64,000 nt of DNA from Bacteroidota bacterium (GCA_947504725.1 CANNHN010000002.1:310001-374000); one strand, 5' to 3'. Positions 18,685-27,832 are shown, numbered from the stretch's first letter. The notes: generated by a model not told the origin, from the letters alone. Numbers and translations are program-made.

Positions 18685-18725
18685 TTGTCATTCTAAACTT
18701 TGTCATTTCGAGCTTGTCGAGAAGT
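18685..18725. repeat. Spacer repeat of the GTCATTTCGAGCTTGTCGAG type
   Basis: Two degenerate copies in tandem: TTGTCATTCTAAACT, then TTGTCATTTCGAGCTTGTCG. Related sequence with the GTCA...GTCGA pattern occurs at 28074-28098 and, as a long palindrome, at 57220-57274. No gene is visible in it. Confidence 0.5.
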
Positions 18726-19129
18726 TATTTAATCATAACACCTTTTTTATTTATATATGGTATAAGAATAAAATGTTCTTCTTTTATAGTTTCAGGTAAA
18801 AAAATATACTTTTTATCATACATAATTTTGTTGATAAAGAAACTCACCCAGTACTCATTGTTTAATCCGAACAAGCTTTCCATAATAGGCTCAAACTTTA
18901 CAAATGATGTTGGGGCAACCTCATCTAAAAAATGCCGAAGAGTAGACGTTTTCACAGGCTCTTCGTTTATCGTTCCATAACCATGCGAAGAAACTAAAAC
19001 ACCTTCAATCTTTTCTTTTTTTAAATTAACGAGATACACATTCCATTCTAATTCATTCAAATCATTTGTTTCTCGAACAACCGCAACTGCAATGTCTTCA
19101 ACTGGAGGCGGTAAAATATCTTTTTTCAT
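18725..19129 (-). CDS. Conserved-looking hypothetical protein, 134 aa
   Basis: 134 residues starting MKKDILPPPVEDIAVAVVRE. No signal peptide or membrane segment. The composition suggests an alpha/beta soluble protein: strands AVAVVRE, WNVYLVNL and EGVLVSSHGYG, then TLRHFLDEVAPTSFVKFEPI and EYWVSFFINKIMYDKKYIFLP. The first half is a frame with normal codon use and it sits cleanly between two genes on the same strand, so I regard it as real. I do not recognise a functional family. It is encoded 56 bases upstream of the exonuclease gene and may be co-transcribed with it. Confidence 0.75.
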   Translation of the reverse strand: MKKDILPPPVEDIAVAVVRETNDLNELEWNVYLVNLKKEKIEGVLVSSHGYGTINEEPVKTSTLRHFLDEVAPTSFVKFEPIMESLFGLNNEYWVSFFINKIMYDKKYIFLPETIKEEHFILIPYINKKGVMIK

Positions 19130-19153
19130 AATAATACTCCAATGAATTGCTAA

Positions 19154-20323
19154 TTAATTTCCGTACATCTCAAGTGCTGCATCAATATAAACAAACACAT
19201 CTTTCGGGTGATCTTCTGTTGGTAATTGCTTTTCGCGTTTTTTTCCTAATCGCACAACAACCATTTTTTTATCTGGAATACATAAAATGTATTGACCCAA
19301 AATACCACGCGCATAAAAAATAGCATGTCCTTTATAGTTCGGAATCAACCACCATGCATATCCATATTTTTGTTGTTTGCCTCCGGTTGCATCAGCCAAA
19401 TCGGCTAGTTTGATTGAGTTTGCAACATACTCAGCAGAAACAATTTGTGTTCCGTTCCATTTTCCGCTATCTAAAAATAGCTCTCCAATACGAGCAAAAT
19501 CTGGCGCGTTTGAATTAAAACAACAATAGGATTTTTCTTCTCCATTTTCATGGTCTAAGCTCCAAAAGGCTTTGTTTTTAGCACCTAGCGGAATCCATAA
19601 TTTTTCAGAAGCATAATCACTTAAGTTTTTACCTGTTGCTTTTTCCAACAGAAAACTTAGTAAAACAGTATTTCCACTTAAGTATTTAAATGTTTTTCCT
19701 GGTTCTTCTGAAACACTATATTTATCAGTCAACACTTTTAAGTCGGTTCCATAATATGCTGCAGCGGGGTAAGCAAGCGGACTCACATAGTTTTCGTCAA
19801 AGTTCACTCCAGACGACATGGTTAATAAATGTTTGATTGTAAGCTTTGCATTTTCGCCAGTTTTATATTCGGGCAAAAAATCGCCAACAAGTTGATCAAC
19901 GCTTTTAATTTTTCCTTCATCTATGGCAATACCAACCAAAATAGATACAAAAGTTTTAGCCATCGAAAATGAGTTTGTGTGAGAATCTTCGCCATAACCA
20001 TCCCAATATTGCTCATGTATCATCGAATCATTTTTGATAATAACGTATGCAATTGATTGCATTGCTTCAACTGTTTTTAGCGCTTCAGCAGGGATCTTCT
20101 TGCTGTTATAGTATTTAGAGTGATGCCATGAAACGGGAGTGCCACTTGCCACTTCTCTTTTTTCGAAAACGGTGTACTCATCAATGCTAGGTCCCGAACG
20201 CCCTTTTAAATAGGTGTTTGCGACAGCTGTGTAGATGTATGTTTTTCCAGAAACGATAATCGCAAGGTTTAGAATGACCAAAATGATTAATAACCATTTT
20301 CCGATTTTTTTAAGCACCTTCAT
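19154..20323 (-). CDS. Serine hydrolase, class C beta-lactamase family
   Basis: 389 residues with an N-terminal membrane anchor or uncleaved signal (WLLIILVILNLAIIVSG). The catalytic S-x-x-K is in SMAKTFVSILVG (Ser near residue 120), and the second motif region reads FKYLSGNTVLLSFLLEKATG. GMxFDENYVSP-like and HAIFYARGILGQYI segments near the C terminus fit esterase or 6-aminohexanoate-dimer-hydrolase-like members of the family, not true beta-lactamases. The active site should face the periplasm. Substrate unknown: peptidoglycan stem peptides, esters or cyclic amides are all possible. The divergent LpxR-like gene starts 124 bases away. Confidence 0.88.
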   Translation of the reverse strand: MKVLKKIGKWLLIILVILNLAIIVSGKTYIYTAVANTYLKGRSGPSIDEYTVFEKREVASGTPVSWHHSKYYNSKKIPAEALKTVEAMQSIAYVIIKNDSMIHEQYWDGYGEDSHTNSFSMAKTFVSILVGIAIDEGKIKSVDQLVGDFLPEYKTGENAKLTIKHLLTMSSGVNFDENYVSPLAYPAAAYYGTDLKVLTDKYSVSEEPGKTFKYLSGNTVLLSFLLEKATGKNLSDYASEKLWIPLGAKNKAFWSLDHENGEEKSYCCFNSNAPDFARIGELFLDSGKWNGTQIVSAEYVANSIKLADLADATGGKQQKYGYAWWLIPNYKGHAIFYARGILGQYILCIPDKKMVVVRLGKKREKQLPTEDHPKDVFVYIDAALEMYGN

Positions 20324-20419
20324 AGCGTTGTGAATTTATTATTGAGTTTCAAAAATACATCATTCTAATAAACAATTGTGATAACTAAGTACTTAATTTA
20401 TGAGCAATTAAAATCTCAT

Positions 20420-20427
20420 TAGCTTTG
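20420..20427 (+). promoter_or_regulatory. Possible -7 box of the lpxR-like gene
   Basis: TAGCTTTG matches the Bacteroidota -7 consensus TAnnTTTG and lies 19 bases before the ATG. I see no convincing TTTG at the expected upstream distance, so confidence is low. Confidence 0.35.
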
Positions 20428-20446
20428 TATTGCGTATATTCATAAG

Positions 20447-21421
20447 ATGAAAAACAAATTTTTCTTATTTATTCCATTGTTTTTTTCGTTTTCGCCAATT
20501 GCTAATTCGCAAGTGGATAGCGCAAAAGCGCCTGATCGATATTATAGACATAACTACGAAAACGATTTTTTTACGGCTACAGACCGCTATTATACGCAAG
20601 GAGTTTATCTAGAGCTTATTTTGCCCATATTTAAAAAAACACTTTTGGCCAAAACACTCATTCCTATTGGTTCAAAACACAATAAAAAAATCTTAAACTA
20701 TTACGGAATGAGTTTAGAGCGACAAGGGTTTACTCCAAAAACGATCCGACATGAAGGAATATTTTACGGAGAACGACCGTATGCAGGCGTTGCCTATATT
20801 ACACATTCATTGATTTCAATTGACACCGAAAAACAACTTCGACTTACATCTAGAATTAATCTTGGTTTTATGGGGCCTAATTTACGAGGCGCAGAAGAGC
20901 AAAAGGGAATTCATTATGCCCTTGGAAATATTCAACCATTGGGCTGGGAAAATCAAATAGAAAACGATTATATTTTAAACTATGATTTGTTTTTAGAAAA
21001 AGGATTGTTGAATACAAAATATTTTGAAATAACGGGGATTGGAGAACTGCGAGCCGGAACATTGTATAGCGATTTTGCAATGGGCTCAATGATTAGAATT
21101 GGTTGGGTGCAGCCCTACTTTAATAATTTAGGAACAACAAGAAAAAAAGATGTGAGAAAAGTTCAATTCTATATTTACGCAAAAGGAAAAATAAAGGCTG
21201 TTGCTTATAATGCAACCATGCAAGGCGGAGTGGTCAATAGAAACAGCATTTATACCATTCCTGCAGCTGATATTGAAAGGCTTGTGGGTCTAGCACACTA
21301 TGGAATTGTGTTTACATATAAACGGTTGGGCTTGGAATATTCAAGAGCAATTATTAGTCCAGAATTCAAAAACGGACTTACACATGAATGGGGAAGAATC
21401 GGAATAAATGTTTGTTTTTGA
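20447..21421 (+). CDS. LpxR-like lipid A deacylase, outer membrane beta-barrel
   Basis: 324 residues with a signal peptide (FFLFIPLFFSFSPIANSQ). The family signature is clear: YENDFFTATDRYYTQGVYLE near the mature N terminus (N-D plus T-D-x-x-Y-T-x-G), ERPYAGVAYITHS near 105, and HYGIVFTYKRLGLEYSRAII near the C terminus. LpxR removes the 3'-linked acyloxyacyl chain of lipid A at the outer membrane with a Ca-dependent Asn/Asp/Thr/His site. Its presence implies remodelling of lipid A. The gene is single, transcribed divergently from the serine hydrolase and convergently with porP. Confidence 0.88.
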   Translation: MKNKFFLFIPLFFSFSPIANSQVDSAKAPDRYYRHNYENDFFTATDRYYTQGVYLELILPIFKKTLLAKTLIPIGSKHNKKILNYYGMSLERQGFTPKTIRHEGIFYGERPYAGVAYITHSLISIDTEKQLRLTSRINLGFMGPNLRGAEEQKGIHYALGNIQPLGWENQIENDYILNYDLFLEKGLLNTKYFEITGIGELRAGTLYSDFAMGSMIRIGWVQPYFNNLGTTRKKDVRKVQFYIYAKGKIKAVAYNATMQGGVVNRNSIYTIPAADIERLVGLAHYGIVFTYKRLGLEYSRAIISPEFKNGLTHEWGRIGINVCF

Positions 21422-21445
21422 GTTTACATTTTCCAAAGAAAGCGA

Positions 21446-21480
21446 ACAAAAAAAGATGTTTCTTTTTACAGAAACATCTT
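21446..21480 (-). terminator. Intrinsic terminator of the adhesin-porP operon
   Basis: A stem of 11 base pairs (AAGATGTTTCT with AGAAACATCTT). Read on the - strand it is followed by a run of seven T. It lies just beyond the stop of the PorP/SprF gene at 21507. Confidence 0.8.
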
Positions 21481-21506
21481 CTTACTGAATTTACTTATTG
21501 TAATTA

Positions 21507-22580
21507 TTAAATAAACTTTGATTTTCCGCTGATACGTTTTCCAAAAGCACTTGGTGATATGAAGCGCAATGAAATTTCGAAACCTCCGCGCGCCTTACTT
21601 ACTGTTTTTAGTTTCGATAAGTTAATATCGTAACTAAATCCAATAGAGTAATTGGAGTATTCAAATTTTGCAACTGCAATAAATGCATCCTGAAGACGAT
21701 AATATCCTCCAATTGAAAAGGCGGCCGGTTTTTTATTCTTAGTATATTTTGATGCTTCTTGTAAAATATATTGGAATGTTAATCCGGGCGTAACTTCTCT
21801 TGTAGCACCTTGTAATAAAACAATGTATGAAGGTTTTAAAACCAAGTTTGTGTTTTTAACTCCTATTGCTGCATTTCCATGAAATACATATTTTGCATGA
21901 AGTATTTCTTTGCTATCACCATAAAAAGTATAAGATGGATTGTGCGGGTGAAAAACGGAAACGCCAATATTTATTCTTCGAGCATCGTTTGCAGAAATAT
22001 ACATTTCACTGTTTCCATAACTGTATTGAATTCCAGCTCCTAAATCGACAAAATTAAATGCTTGGGCGGTTGCGGTTTCTCCAGTTGGAAGAGCGCCATC
22101 GTAGTTCATTCCGTTGTATTGACTTCCCCATTCTAAACCATCAACAGTAATACTACGTTGAGAGAATCCCGTCATTAAACCAGCAGAAATTTTACTGTAT
22201 TCGCTAACATTGATGATTCCCGAAAGGGATAAATTCGCTTGTGTCGATTTTAAATTCGCATCTCCAGCTTTGTCGGAAAACAAATCAAAACCAAGTCCCA
22301 TATAATGTTTTTTATCTCTTAATAAACGTACGTCACCAGACAAAGCAAATGTTTTGTATGGAGAACCAACAGATTGCCATTGATTTTTATAATTGGTAAC
22401 AATCCTAACATCGTGTTGCACTCCTGCATCAGCTGGGTTCAATTGTAATTGCGTTTCATCAAATTGTGAAAAGTGAATGTCTTGACCAAAAACAGAAACA
22501 TTAAAAAAAGTTACAGCTAAAACACTTAAGCAAAATGTTTTTCCGAAGCTGATTGAGCAAATCGATTTTTTCGTATTCAT
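21507..22580 (-). CDS. PorP/SprF family type IX secretion outer membrane protein
   Basis: 357 residues with a signal peptide (FCLSVLAVTFFNVSVFGQ). It opens with the family signature QDIHFSQFDETQLQLNPA, then YKNQWQSVGSPYKTFALSGD, followed by repeated amphipathic strands as in a 14-strand outer membrane barrel. PorP/SprF proteins are dedicated to export and anchoring of large T9SS adhesins that carry a type B sorting domain, and they are usually encoded directly next to their client. That is the case here: the gene starts 19 bases after the 1601-residue adhesin gene ends, on the same strand. Its family length is normal. Confidence 0.95.
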   Translation of the reverse strand: MNTKKSICSISFGKTFCLSVLAVTFFNVSVFGQDIHFSQFDETQLQLNPADAGVQHDVRIVTNYKNQWQSVGSPYKTFALSGDVRLLRDKKHYMGLGFDLFSDKAGDANLKSTQANLSLSGIINVSEYSKISAGLMTGFSQRSITVDGLEWGSQYNGMNYDGALPTGETATAQAFNFVDLGAGIQYSYGNSEMYISANDARRINIGVSVFHPHNPSYTFYGDSKEILHAKYVFHGNAAIGVKNTNLVLKPSYIVLLQGATREVTPGLTFQYILQEASKYTKNKKPAAFSIGGYYRLQDAFIAVAKFEYSNYSIGFSYDINLSKLKTVSKARGGFEISLRFISPSAFGKRISGKSKFI

Positions 22581-22599
22581 TTTTTATCTGTGTTTTATC

Positions 22600-25500
22600 T
22601 TATTTAACTAACGTTATGTTTCCGTGTTTACTAACATCTATTCCTTTTACTTTTCCTTTCAGATAGTAAACAAAAACAGCTGCATCCATCATTTTGCCAT
22701 TGAATCGCCCATCCCAAAAAATTGCAGGATCGGAGATTTCAAATACACGTTGGCCCCAACGGTCAAAAACCACAAACTCAAAATCAACAATACAATTTCC
22801 GTAAACTTGAAGCACATCATTGTTTCCATCACCATTCGGAGAGAATACATTCGGAACAAATAATTCACCACATTCGATTTCAACAAAAACAGTTACTGTG
22901 TCGTAAGAAGTGCAACCATTTATTGTTACGGTAAGCGTATAAGTTGTTGTTTGAGTTGGTGACGCAATTGTTGTAGCGCAAGTATCACAACTTAATGTTG
23001 TTGAAGGCGACCAGCTATAAGTTACTCCCGGGCTTCCAGATCCACTTAATATAGCTGTTCCGCCAGAAACAATCGTACTTCCGGCTCCGGCATTTACTGC
23101 AGGCCCCCCAACAGAACCAACAGTGCCGGAAGCCGAACTTACGCATCCTAAAGAATCAGTAATTGTAACAGAATATAATCCAGTTGGAATTCCTGTTATT
23201 GAAGAGGTAGTTGCTCCTCCAGGAGACCAAACATAATTTAAAGAACCCGTTCCCCCAGATCCTGCAACGTTTGCAGAACCATCACTTAATCCACATGTTG
23301 CAGCAGTTGTGCTTACCACTCCAGCAACTGCTGCAGGTTGAGTGATATTTATAATTGTTGTTGTTGAACATCCAGCACCATCCGTAACTGTAACAGTATA
23401 ACTGCCTGCAGCTAATCCGGTTGCACTTGCGCTAGTTCCTGCTCCACCCGTCCAAGAATATGTATAAGATCCTGCTCCTCCAGAACCAGCTATAGTTGCA
23501 GACCCATTAGTATTTCCATTACAATCAATATTTGTTTGTGAAGTGGTACTTACTGTTGGGCCACCTGTATTGTTTATGGTTACCGTGCTTGTCGAATTAG
23601 GACACGGAGGATTTGAAATCGTCCACATGAATACGTTTGTGCCAATCCCCAATCCTGTAACACCTGTTGATGGAGATGTTGGACTTGTAATGGTTCCAGC
23701 ACCACTTACTAATGTCCAGGTCCCTATTCCAGTTGTTGGAGCATTTCCAGCAAGTGTTGCGCTGTTGCTACAAATGGTTTGTGTTGGCCCTGCAACGGCA
23801 GTTGAAGGTGCGGCAACTCCAGTAATTGTTACGGTTGATGAAGATGGGGTGCAGGGAACTAATGATATCGTCCATTGAAAAACAGTTGGTCCGATTCCAA
23901 TACCTGTAACTCCTGATGTAGGAGAACCGGGTGTAGTGATTGTTCCCGAGCCACTTACAACAGTCCACAATCCAGTTCCTACGGCAGCTGTGTTTCCAGC
24001 CAAAGTTGCTGTTGTTGAACAAACAGTTTGATTAGGACCTGCAACCGAAGTAGTTGGGCCACCAGTAGTTCCAACAACACCTGTAGCAGTTTGCGTGCAC
24101 CCTGCACCATCTGTTATTGTAACTGTATAAGTACCAGCAACAAGACCTGTAATTCCAGTGCCAGTTGCTCCTCCAGGAGTCCATAGATATGTGTATGACC
24201 CACTCGTTCCTCCAGATGCTATAACTGATGCGGTTCCTGTAGATGTTCCACAAGATGTTGAAGTGGTTGAAACACTGCCTGAAACGGCTGATGGTTGAGT
24301 AATAACCACTATGGATGCACTCGTACAACCAACACTATCCGTTACTGTAACTGTGTAAGACCCTGCCAACAACCCCGTTGCTGTTGCTGCTGTTCCTGCG
24401 CCACCGCTCCAAGAATAAGTATATCCTGGAATTCCACCCGCACCAGCTGCTGTTGCAGTACCCGTTGCACCACCATTGCAAGCAACATTTGTTTGTGAAA
24501 CAATACTTGACGTTGGACCACCTGACAAGCCTATAAAAACAGATAGCGTAGAGGTACATCCGTTTCCATCCGTTGCAGTAACGGTATACGTTCCTGAAAC
24601 CGCGAACGAACCACTAGCGGTTGAACCACCTAATGGACTCCAATTATAAGTATAACCCGACCCAACTGTTCCTCCAGAAGCAATAACAGTGGCTGCGCCT
24701 GGGGCTGTTGAACATCCTGTAGGGATGGAAGAAACCAAAGTAACTAGTAAAGGAGAGGTGGGTTGTGTTATTGTGATGGTAGTTGTGCCAGGACAACCAG
24801 CATTATCTAAAATATTTAAAGTATATGTTCCAGCAGGTAAGCCAGTGAAACTTTGTGTTCCGGCAACGTTAGTAAATGTGGCAATTGTAGTTGCCCCTTG
24901 CATTAAAGTATAATCCCAAGGGGTTGCTCCTCCAGTTGTTGAAGCGTTAAAACTTCCTGTTGATGCACCAAAACAAGATACGTTTATTTGTGCGGTAATG
25001 TTTGCTGTTAAAGGAGCACAGCCAGAACATGCAGCTAATGCGGCATAAGCAGCAGCATTTGCAATAGTTATAATTGTTCCGCTTCCATCAACAATTTGAA
25101 TAGGATATGTTCCTGGAAGTGTAACGGTAGTGCCTGTTGCAAAAGTTGTCCAGGTTGTTACTGGCGGACCAACAACAGTAAATGGCCCACCACAGAATCC
25201 TATTCCACCAACACATGGTGTAGTGGTGCTTGAACTTTGCCATTGATATACAGCTGTTCCACCAGAAACCGTTGCAGATAATGCACCAGGACCTTGACAT
25301 AAGTTTAATGCAGTACACGGAGAAACAACGATTGAAACCGATTCAGCTCCGCAAGCCAATGTATACGTAATAACAAAAGTTCCAACTCCTGATACTGCAG
25401 GATTAAATACTCCACCCGCTGTAACACCTGTTCCACTCCAAGTTCCTCCAGGAGTAGCACCTTGTAGTGTAACGGCTGAAGCCGTAACACACATTGTTGC

Positions 25501-27405
25501 TGGAGCACAAATAGTTGCATCACAACAAGTAAGCGCTAGTGTTGCACAAGCACCAGCTGAAATTTGCTGAATATATCCTGTTCTTATTGCTGTTCCTGAA
25601 GTTCCTGTTGTTCCGCAAGCAATGATTTCACCTCCGGTAGAAACGTGCACATCATATACGTTAAAGGATGTTGGGTAAGTGGCCAACACAACAAGATTGG
25701 CATCATACTTAATGACAGAACTTTGAGACCCAACATAAACGTTTCCGCAAGCATCAATATCGATACCGCTGTTTCTTACTTGACCTCCTGAGAATGTTCC
25801 GCCTGTTATCGCAGCTGTATTAATAACGTTAGCCGTTACTAAATTTCGTCTTTCAACATTATTTCCTCTGTGCGTGTAAACAAAATTTGTGTTTGCTCGA
25901 ATGGCATTGATTCCTGTATTGTTATATCTCCAGTTCTCACATTTATACCCTAAACTAAATCCGCTTGTTTTGTGAAATCTAGCCGATGCGCTTCCTGAAG
26001 GACAAAAAGAAAAATTTTGATTAAAGAATCCAATCGAATCGTGTGATAACCAATAGAACTTACCATTTCCACAAGCTGTAATCGAACGAACTTCCTGAGT
26101 TGGAAAAAGTGCTCCACCGGTAACTTGTAAACTGGCTGTCATGTTTCCTGTTGCTACATCCACATTATATACATATGGAAGTGGAGGTAAAAATCCACCT
26201 GTTCCACCAATTACCAATTGTGTTTGATCACAATTAAATGCAATGTTCCAAAATTCAGTACTTGCAAAAAGTCCACCAGGACTAGCATTGTTCCAAATAA
26301 GTGCACCAGCAGGACTTACTTTAATAATAGCGGCAACCGAACCTTGTGTGACATAAGAGTTACCAATGTTATCAGTTGCAAATGTTCCTAACCAGCTGGA
26401 TGTATCGTAAGGAGTATTGTAAGTCCACTGAAGAACACCGGTTGAATTGTATTTTAATAATTGTAATGGAGTTACACCGCCAATAATATAAACGTTACCA
26501 GCACCATCTTTTTCACATTCCCAAACACAATCCCAGTTTGTTGCAAATGCAGGAGTAACCGTCCATGGGTCGATAATTACTGTTTTCGTATTATCATAAG
26601 CATCTAATTGAAACGAAATGCTGTTTCCTGTTTTTACAAATTTTGATTTGATTACAGTAGGCATGTTACCACCATAAAAAGTAATGGGAGCATGATCCGT
26701 AATTTTACCAAGTTCTGTAGCAATAGTTAGGTTACCATTTATAATTGCTAATTTTTTTGAATCATCGTACTTCATTTTTATTGCTGATGGATCAGCGCCT
26801 GGGTGAAGCGTGATAGAATATTTTATTCCTTCAGATGGATGAAAAACGTATTCAACATCAATGTTTGGATATAGATTTTTGTAAGTGATTTTTTCATAAC
26901 CAGCTAAGAAATTTTCATTTACTTCTTTTCCAGATTTATCTTTAAATGTGTAGCTGAAATAACTTGGAATTTTTTGCTCAGCAACAATCTCTACGTTTGG
27001 GTTTGAATTTTCCCATTCGATGGTAATATAGTCAGCAATGAACTTTGCCTTGTGTTCTTCTTCTTCTTTCTTTTTCCAATCTTCAAGTGTTCTTACATCT
27101 TGGAAGTTTGCTTTTTTAATGTCTTTTTCTCTTTCTCCTTCTTCTTCCTGGTCTTTCCACACTTTTAAGAAACTATACGTCAAGCCCTTTTTTGTGAAAT
27201 AGATTCGAGTTGAACTATTGTCATAAGCAAACTCAACATGTTCATTTGTTTTATAAGGCAAGTTAAATTGTCCTTTGTTTTCGATGAAACTTTTAGAGTG
27301 TTCATATTTGGTAGTCCAAGATGGTTCTCCAGAAGCATTTGCTTTAGAAACAGAAAATGCAAACAGCAAGATAGCAATTGCAAAAAATTTAGTGAGTTCT
27401 TTCAT
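22600..27405 (-). CDS. Giant SprB-like T9SS adhesin with DUF7948 N domain and type B sorting domain
   Basis: 1601 residues. A signal peptide is followed by a DUF7948-type domain (SFIENKGQF at about 40, then GLTYSFLK), then a repeat-delivered beta region about 290-620. From about 800 come several SprB repeats (C-x-G-x-x-x-G ... YSWSGGAG ... GLxAGSYTVTVTDxxGC). Two tandem repeats of about 84 residues (GPNQTVC... and GPTQTIC...) occupy about 1120-1288, followed by more SprB repeats. The end (about 1515-1601) is the gliding-motility/type B sorting domain: LFVPNVFSPNGDGNND, FEFVVFDRWGQRVFE and a Y-Y-L-KG segment. It should be secreted by T9SS and held at the surface by the adjacent PorP partner. 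Likely adhesion or gliding. Confidence 0.95.
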   Translation of the reverse strand: MKELTKFFAIAILLFAFSVSKANASGEPSWTTKYEHSKSFIENKGQFNLPYKTNEHVEFAYDNSSTRIYFTKKGLTYSFLKVWKDQEEEGEREKDIKKANFQDVRTLEDWKKKEEEEHKAKFIADYITIEWENSNPNVEIVAEQKIPSYFSYTFKDKSGKEVNENFLAGYEKITYKNLYPNIDVEYVFHPSEGIKYSITLHPGADPSAIKMKYDDSKKLAIINGNLTIATELGKITDHAPITFYGGNMPTVIKSKFVKTGNSISFQLDAYDNTKTVIIDPWTVTPAFATNWDCVWECEKDGAGNVYIIGGVTPLQLLKYNSTGVLQWTYNTPYDTSSWLGTFATDNIGNSYVTQGSVAAIIKVSPAGALIWNNASPGGLFASTEFWNIAFNCDQTQLVIGGTGGFLPPLPYVYNVDVATGNMTASLQVTGGALFPTQEVRSITACGNGKFYWLSHDSIGFFNQNFSFCPSGSASARFHKTSGFSLGYKCENWRYNNTGINAIRANTNFVYTHRGNNVERRNLVTANVINTAAITGGTFSGGQVRNSGIDIDACGNVYVGSQSSVIKYDANLVVLATYPTSFNVYDVHVSTGGEIIACGTTGTSGTAIRTGYIQQISAGACATLALTCCDATICAPATMCVTASAVTLQGATPGGTWSGTGVTAGGVFNPAVSGVGTFVITYTLACGAESVSIVVSPCTALNLCQGPGALSATVSGGTAVYQWQSSSTTTPCVGGIGFCGGPFTVVGPPVTTWTTFATGTTVTLPGTYPIQIVDGSGTIITIANAAAYAALAACSGCAPLTANITAQINVSCFGASTGSFNASTTGGATPWDYTLMQGATTIATFTNVAGTQSFTGLPAGTYTLNILDNAGCPGTTTITITQPTSPLLVTLVSSIPTGCSTAPGAATVIASGGTVGSGYTYNWSPLGGSTASGSFAVSGTYTVTATDGNGCTSTLSVFIGLSGGPTSSIVSQTNVACNGGATGTATAAGAGGIPGYTYSWSGGAGTAATATGLLAGSYTVTVTDSVGCTSASIVVITQPSAVSGSVSTTSTSCGTSTGTASVIASGGTSGSYTYLWTPGGATGTGITGLVAGTYTVTITDGAGCTQTATGVVGTTGGPTTSVAGPNQTVCSTTATLAGNTAAVGTGLWTVVSGSGTITTPGSPTSGVTGIGIGPTVFQWTISLVPCTPSSSTVTITGVAAPSTAVAGPTQTICSNSATLAGNAPTTGIGTWTLVSGAGTITSPTSPSTGVTGLGIGTNVFMWTISNPPCPNSTSTVTINNTGGPTVSTTSQTNIDCNGNTNGSATIAGSGGAGSYTYSWTGGAGTSASATGLAAGSYTVTVTDGAGCSTTTIINITQPAAVAGVVSTTAATCGLSDGSANVAGSGGTGSLNYVWSPGGATTSSITGIPTGLYSVTITDSLGCVSSASGTVGSVGGPAVNAGAGSTIVSGGTAILSGSGSPGVTYSWSPSTTLSCDTCATTIASPTQTTTYTLTVTINGCTSYDTVTVFVEIECGELFVPNVFSPNGDGNNDVLQVYGNCIVDFEFVVFDRWGQRVFEISDPAIFWDGRFNGKMMDAAVFVYYLKGKVKGIDVSKHGNITLVK

Positions 27406-27469
27406 GTCTAGAAATTATTTTAAATAATTATTCTATATCGTGTATTAAATTAGTGCGAAAGGGATATAA

Positions 27470-27502
27470 CAAAAGTAATTCAATGACTATAAAGCAGACA
27501 AG
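27470..27502 (-). promoter_or_regulatory. Promoter of the adhesin-porP operon
   Basis: On the - strand CTTG is followed after 21 bases by TACTTTTG, close to the TTTG/TAnnTTTG form and the same spacing as at gltX and at the sulfur operon. It lies 65 bases before the adhesin ATG. Confidence 0.5.
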
Positions 27503-27585
27503 GGGGGTAGCCCCCTAATATATAAGTGTATTGCAAAAGTGTAGGCTTCTTTTTAAGATAACAAGAAGCGAGAGGGGAATCTTAT

Positions 27586-27602
27586 GAGGTCGCGAGGGGA
27601 TT
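27586..27602 (-). other. Short direct repeat resembling the tRNA-Cys 3' end
   Basis: GAGGTCGCGAGGGGATT here matches 14 of 17 bases of the tRNA-Cys 3' end plus flank at 27761-27777 in the same orientation. On the - strand the following bases (AATTTAATCCCC) look like a degenerate T-arm. It may be a tRNA remnant or an old attachment-site copy; it could also be chance. Confidence 0.3.
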
Positions 27603-27629
27603 AAATTTCCTTCGGGCAAGCCTAAAGTC

Positions 27630-27758
27630 AAAAATCTGATTCCGGCATATGCATGCCGATTTTGTTTTTAGTATTTCTCCAGCTAAAGCCAAAAGGCTTT
27701 ATTGTCTTATCCTAAAAACAAAATTCCATTCGCTTTTCGCGAATGGAATCAGATTTTT
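27630..27758. repeat. Nested palindrome of 129 bases next to tRNA-Cys
   Basis: The outer arms (27630-27643 and 27745-27758) are a perfect 14-base inverted repeat beginning AAAAATCTGATTCC. An inner 13-base inverted repeat (ATTTTGTTTTTAG, 27659-27671, with 27712-27724) encloses a TAAAGCC-aaaa-GGCTTTA hairpin. Between outer and inner arms sit two different hairpins, CGGCAT-atgc-ATGCCG on the left and CCATTCGC-ttttc-GCGAATGG on the right. This fills most of the 356-base gap between the adhesin gene and the tRNA; I see no coding sequence in that gap. Confidence 0.8.
27712..27749 (-). terminator. Intrinsic terminator of tRNA-Cys
   Basis: On the - strand, 12 bases after the mature tRNA end, an 11-base-pair stem ATTCCATTCGC/GCGAATGGAAT (loop of five) is followed by TTTTGTTTTT. 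It is the right hairpin of the nested palindrome. Confidence 0.75.
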
Positions 27759-27761
27759 TTG

Positions 27762-27832
27762 AGGTCCCGTGCGGATTCGAACCGCAGTAGGAGCTTTTGC
27801 AGAGCTCAGCCTAGCCACTCGGCCACAGGACC
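27762..27832 (-). tRNA. tRNA-Cys (anticodon GCA)
   Basis: The - strand folds as a full cloverleaf. The acceptor stem is GGTCCTG/CGGGACC with one G-T pair. The anticodon stem is GAGCT/AGCTC with loop CTGCAAA, giving anticodon GCA. The T-arm is TGCGG-TTCGAAT-CCGCA. The discriminator base is U, the known identity base for tRNA-Cys. CCA is not encoded. Length is 71 bases. Confidence 0.96.

Noticed and set aside
22624-25523. Several frames of 65-111 codons on both strands inside the giant adhesin gene
   Set aside because: Repetitive Gly/Thr/Ser codons keep other frames open. The main - strand frame has a signal peptide, SprB repeats and a sorting domain from end to end.
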